NCBI GenBank assembly: GCA_023380955.1
Contig: JAMCTB010000113.1
Coordinates: forward strand, 1 to 7,158
Reading direction: 5' to 3'
Length of the DNA: 7,158 nt
Origin: Chloroflexota bacterium
GTDB lineage: Bacteria; Chloroflexota; UBA6077
The notes beneath the pieces are model-generated. The model ran no database searches. It saw nothing but the letters and a program-made list of their open reading frames with translations, and was not told the origin of the DNA. Numbering within the stretch: the stretch's first letter is position 1; the number at the start of each line of letters is the position of its first letter. The position numbers and the translations under genes were made by a program. Of the stretch, positions 6,080 through 7,158 are shown one piece after another.

Positions 6080-6105
6080 ATCGATGCTGGACAAACGGCA
6101 TCGAT
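6080..6105. promoter_or_regulatory. Candidate operator: 8-bp inverted repeat between back-to-back promoters
   Basis: ATCGATGC (6080-6087) and GCATCGAT (6098-6105) are perfect inverted copies with a 10-bp gap, 18 bp centre to centre. The dyad encloses the putative rpsT -35 (6088-6093) and lies 16 bp beyond the -35 of the divergent minus promoter. Position and symmetry suit a dimeric regulator acting on one or both promoters. An RNA hairpin is less likely because it sits upstream of both predicted starts. Confidence 0.45.
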
Positions 6106-6116
6106 TGCTGTACTAT
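6088..6116 (+). promoter_or_regulatory. Probable rpsT promoter
   Basis: TGGACA (6088-6093, five of six to TTGACA) is spaced 17 bp from TACTAT (6111-6116, four of six). The predicted start is near 6123, giving a leader of about 110 nt before rpsT. The leader contains small dyads such as CCAAC with GTTGG around 6143-6160. Such a leader could host S20 autoregulation, known in E. coli rpsT, but no specific motif was identified. Confidence 0.45.
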
Positions 6117-6234
6117 CTATCTTTGCCACAGGAAAGGGCTGGCCCAACGCCGGCAGTTGGTCCTGGGTAAGGCGGCTGCATGGGGCGCTGGGCTTGTTTT
6201 GTGAAGCAGCTAACCCCACGGGAGAGGTGATAGG

Positions 6235-6513
6235 TTGGCCAACACGAAGTCTGCCATCAAGATGATCCGGGTCGCGCTCAAGCGGCGAAAGCGGAACCAG
6301 CCCATTCGCACCGAGCTGAAGACCCTGGTCAAGAAGACACGCACCGACATCGACTCCGGGCGGCTGAGCGACGCCCAGAGCGAGATTCGCAGCGCCATGA
6401 GCGCCCTGGACAAGGCCGCCAACAAGAAGGTCATTCACCGAAACGCCGCCGATAGGCGCAAGTCGCGCCTCATGAAGAGGCTGGCCAAGGCCGAGAAGGC
6501 AGCGACCGCCTAG
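6235..6513 (+). CDS. rpsT: 30S ribosomal protein S20
   Basis: S20 is a primary binding protein of the 30S subunit that contacts 16S rRNA helices. The 92-residue product is of normal length and very basic. It begins with the family signature ANTKSAIKMIRVALKRRKRNQPIRT and has the conserved end KVIHRNAADRRKSRLMKRL. The start is TTG at 6235-6237. It is chosen because MANTKSAIK is the conserved N-terminus, GGAGAGGTGA lies at 6221-6230, and no nearby ATG fits. A weak start codon is typical of rpsT in other bacteria, where it is tied to translational autoregulation. It is probably a single-gene unit: divergent from the minus-strand pair and separated from lexA by hairpins and a strong promoter. Confidence 0.97.
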   Translation: MANTKSAIKMIRVALKRRKRNQPIRTELKTLVKKTRTDIDSGRLSDAQSEIRSAMSALDKAANKKVIHRNAADRRKSRLMKRLAKAEKAATA

Positions 6514-6522
6514 GGGGAGCAG

Positions 6523-6559
6523 CCACCGTTGTCGGTGGGGTTCCTGGGGACACCCCCAC
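6523..6559 (+). terminator. Possible rpsT terminator: two overlapping, mutually exclusive hairpins
   Basis: CCACCG (6523-6528) can pair with CGGTGG (6533-6538) over a TTGT loop. Alternatively GTGGGG (6535-6540) can pair with CCCCAC (6554-6559). The two share 6535-6538, so only one forms at a time. Neither is followed by a T-tract, only GGTTCC after the first. They begin 10 nt after the rpsT stop and are the only terminator candidates before lexA. Confidence 0.4.
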
Positions 6560-6606
6560 GAACGTGCCCTCCGGCAGCTTCGCGACCGCCAGGCCGCAGC
6601 GATGCC

Positions 6607-6664
6607 CTCGCTCGCGTCGCGCACACTGGAGCCGCCTTTCGGGCGCGGCGCAGCCGGCCTCCAG
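6607..6664. repeat. GC-rich palindromic intergenic element upstream of lexA
   Basis: CTGGAG (6626-6631) is inverted as CTCCAG (6659-6664), with GCCGC (6631-6635) against GCGGC (6645-6649) inside. To its left, CTCGCTCGCG (from 6608) also occurs in the lepA-HAD gap (1652-1661), each time beside a hairpin and a CGCxxxCGC run. This suggests members of the same repeat family. No coding signal was seen in 6514-6753. Confidence 0.4.
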
Positions 6665-6675
6665 CTAAACGTTGC

Positions 6676-6705
6676 TTGACAATAGCGCCGGTGGGTGGAT
6701 AGAAT
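6676..6705 (+). promoter_or_regulatory. lexA promoter
   Basis: TTGACA (6676-6681, perfect) is spaced 18 bp from TAGAAT (6700-6705, five of six). The predicted transcription start, near 6712, falls inside the LexA box, so bound LexA would block initiation. The leader to the ATG is about 42 nt. Confidence 0.85.
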
Positions 6706-6709
6706 GCCG

Positions 6710-6725
6710 TAGAACGAACGTTCTA
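6710..6725. promoter_or_regulatory. LexA (SOS) box, Gram-positive type
   Basis: TAGAAC-GAAC-GTTCTA is a 16-bp dyad with a 4-bp centre. Its core GAAC-N4-GTTC matches the B. subtilis/actinobacterial SOS consensus (CGAAC-N4-GTTCG) rather than the E. coli CTGT-N8-ACAG type. It overlaps the predicted lexA start site, as expected for autorepression. Confidence 0.88.
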
Positions 6726-6753
6726 TGGCCCTTTCTATTTGCGGAGGAAGGTC

Positions 6754-7158
6754 ATGCGCGCACTTTCCGAGCGACAGCGACGGATCCTCGACTTCATCGC
6801 TCGATTCCAGCAGCGCCACGGCTATCCCCCTACCATCCGCGAGATCGGCCAGGAAGCCGGGATCTCCTCCACCTCCGTCGTCGATTACAACCTTCGGGTC
6901 CTGGAGCGGCTGGGACGTCTCCGCCGAGATCCGGACGTCTCCCGCGGGATCGAGCTCACGGGGGGGACCCTCCCACGGCGGAGCCAGGGCTCGGTCTCCG
7001 TGCCCGTCATGGGAAGGATCGCCGCTGGCGAGCCGATCGAGGCCCTGCAGGACCACCGGGAGGAGCTGGAGGTCTCAGGGCAGATCTGCGACGAGGGGTG
7101 CTACGCCCTGCGGGTCAAGGGGAGGTCGATGATCGAGGACCTGATGGACGACGGCGAT
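6754..7158 (+). CDS. lexA: LexA repressor, SOS master regulator (3' end beyond window)
   Basis: LexA represses DNA-repair genes and cleaves itself when stimulated by RecA filaments on single-stranded DNA. The window holds 135 residues. The N-terminal winged helix-turn-helix domain (1-70) starts MRALSERQRRILDFIARF and contains YPPTIREIGQEAGISSTS with the recognition helix near residues 38-52. The Ala91-Gly92 cleavage site lies in GRIAAGEPI. The catalytic serine is Ser125 in VKGRSM, followed by IEDLMDDGD where the window ends. The catalytic lysine, normally some 35-40 residues further on, is not covered. The ATG (6754-6756) has GGAGGA 5 nt upstream. The operator at 6710-6725 supports autoregulation. 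The N-terminus conforms to the family with no lesion seen. Confidence 0.96.
   Translation, partial: MRALSERQRRILDFIARFQQRHGYPPTIREIGQEAGISSTSVVDYNLRVLERLGRLRRDPDVSRGIELTGGTLPRRSQGSVSVPVMGRIAAGEPIEALQDHREELEVSGQICDEGCYALRVKGRSMIEDLMDDGD

Noticed and set aside
5732..6234. Known structured RNA (RNase P, tmRNA, SRP RNA, 6S) or a tRNA in the 500-bp gap
   Set aside because: No GAGGAAAGTCC core, no SRP GGAAGGAAGCAGC loop, no tmRNA ends and no T-arm (GGTTCRAATCC) on either strand. Only generic hairpins were seen.
6037..7056. 339-residue minus-strand open frame antisense to rpsT and lexA
   Set aside because: It covers two well-identified genes and a strong promoter and has low-complexity composition with no motif. 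It is a shadow frame.
1..7158. CRISPR array, transposase, integrase or phage gene
   Set aside because: No regularly spaced repeats with unique spacers and no recombinase or phage-like protein was found. All strong genes are housekeeping or small unknowns.

Overview
This is a GC-rich bacterial chromosomal segment made almost entirely of housekeeping genes. LexA carries a Gram-positive-type operator (GAAC-N4-GTTC), LepA starts with GTG and S20 with TTG, and the intergenic gaps are full of GC-rich palindromes. This pattern fits a high-GC lineage such as Chloroflexota, but no rRNA or other decisive marker is present, so the taxonomy is an inference with low confidence.

Layout, left to right. (1) 11-706 (+) encodes an Asp/Glu-racemase family enzyme. 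It converges, with a 9-bp gap, on (2) 716-1498 (-), a NagD-like HAD phosphatase gene broken by one in-frame TAG at codon 82. (3) 1527-1674 is a compound repeat of three hairpins. (4) 1691-3493 (-) is lepA (EF-4). (5) 3494-3702 is a divergent promoter region with a large inverted repeat over the probable lepA promoter. (6) 3703-4971 (+) is a membrane-anchored HtrA/DegP-type serine protease with a PDZ domain. It carries a 102-bp in-frame tandem duplication (4129-4332) between its catalytic Asp and Ser. (7) A near-perfect 25-bp hairpin (4976-5030) separates htrA from a convergent minus-strand gene pair. (8) That pair is 5486-5731, an 81-residue protein ending in Gly-Gly, and 5037-5489, a 150-residue protein with one membrane segment; they overlap by ATGA. 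(9) 5732-6234 has no recognisable gene but holds back-to-back promoters. One faces left (TTGACA-N16-TATAGT) and begins a leader of about 300 nt with hairpins and a possible attenuator. The other faces right towards rpsT and overlaps an 8-bp dyad. (10) 6235-6513 (+) is rpsT (ribosomal protein S20). (11) 6514-6753 holds hairpins, then a strong promoter and a LexA box. (12) 6754-7158 (+) is lexA, cut by the window end.

The genes do not form one pathway. lepA and rpsT serve translation, htrA serves envelope protein quality control, and lexA controls the SOS response and probably itself. The least explained part is the 81/150-residue gene pair with its long structured leader. The 81-residue protein has a MoaD/ThiS-like Val-Pro-x-Val-Ala-Gly-Gly C-terminus, so it may be a ubiquitin-like or sulfur-carrier-like protein; this is a hypothesis. 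The two clear lesions are the amber codon in the HAD gene and the htrA duplication. Both could be real recent mutations or sequence/assembly errors.
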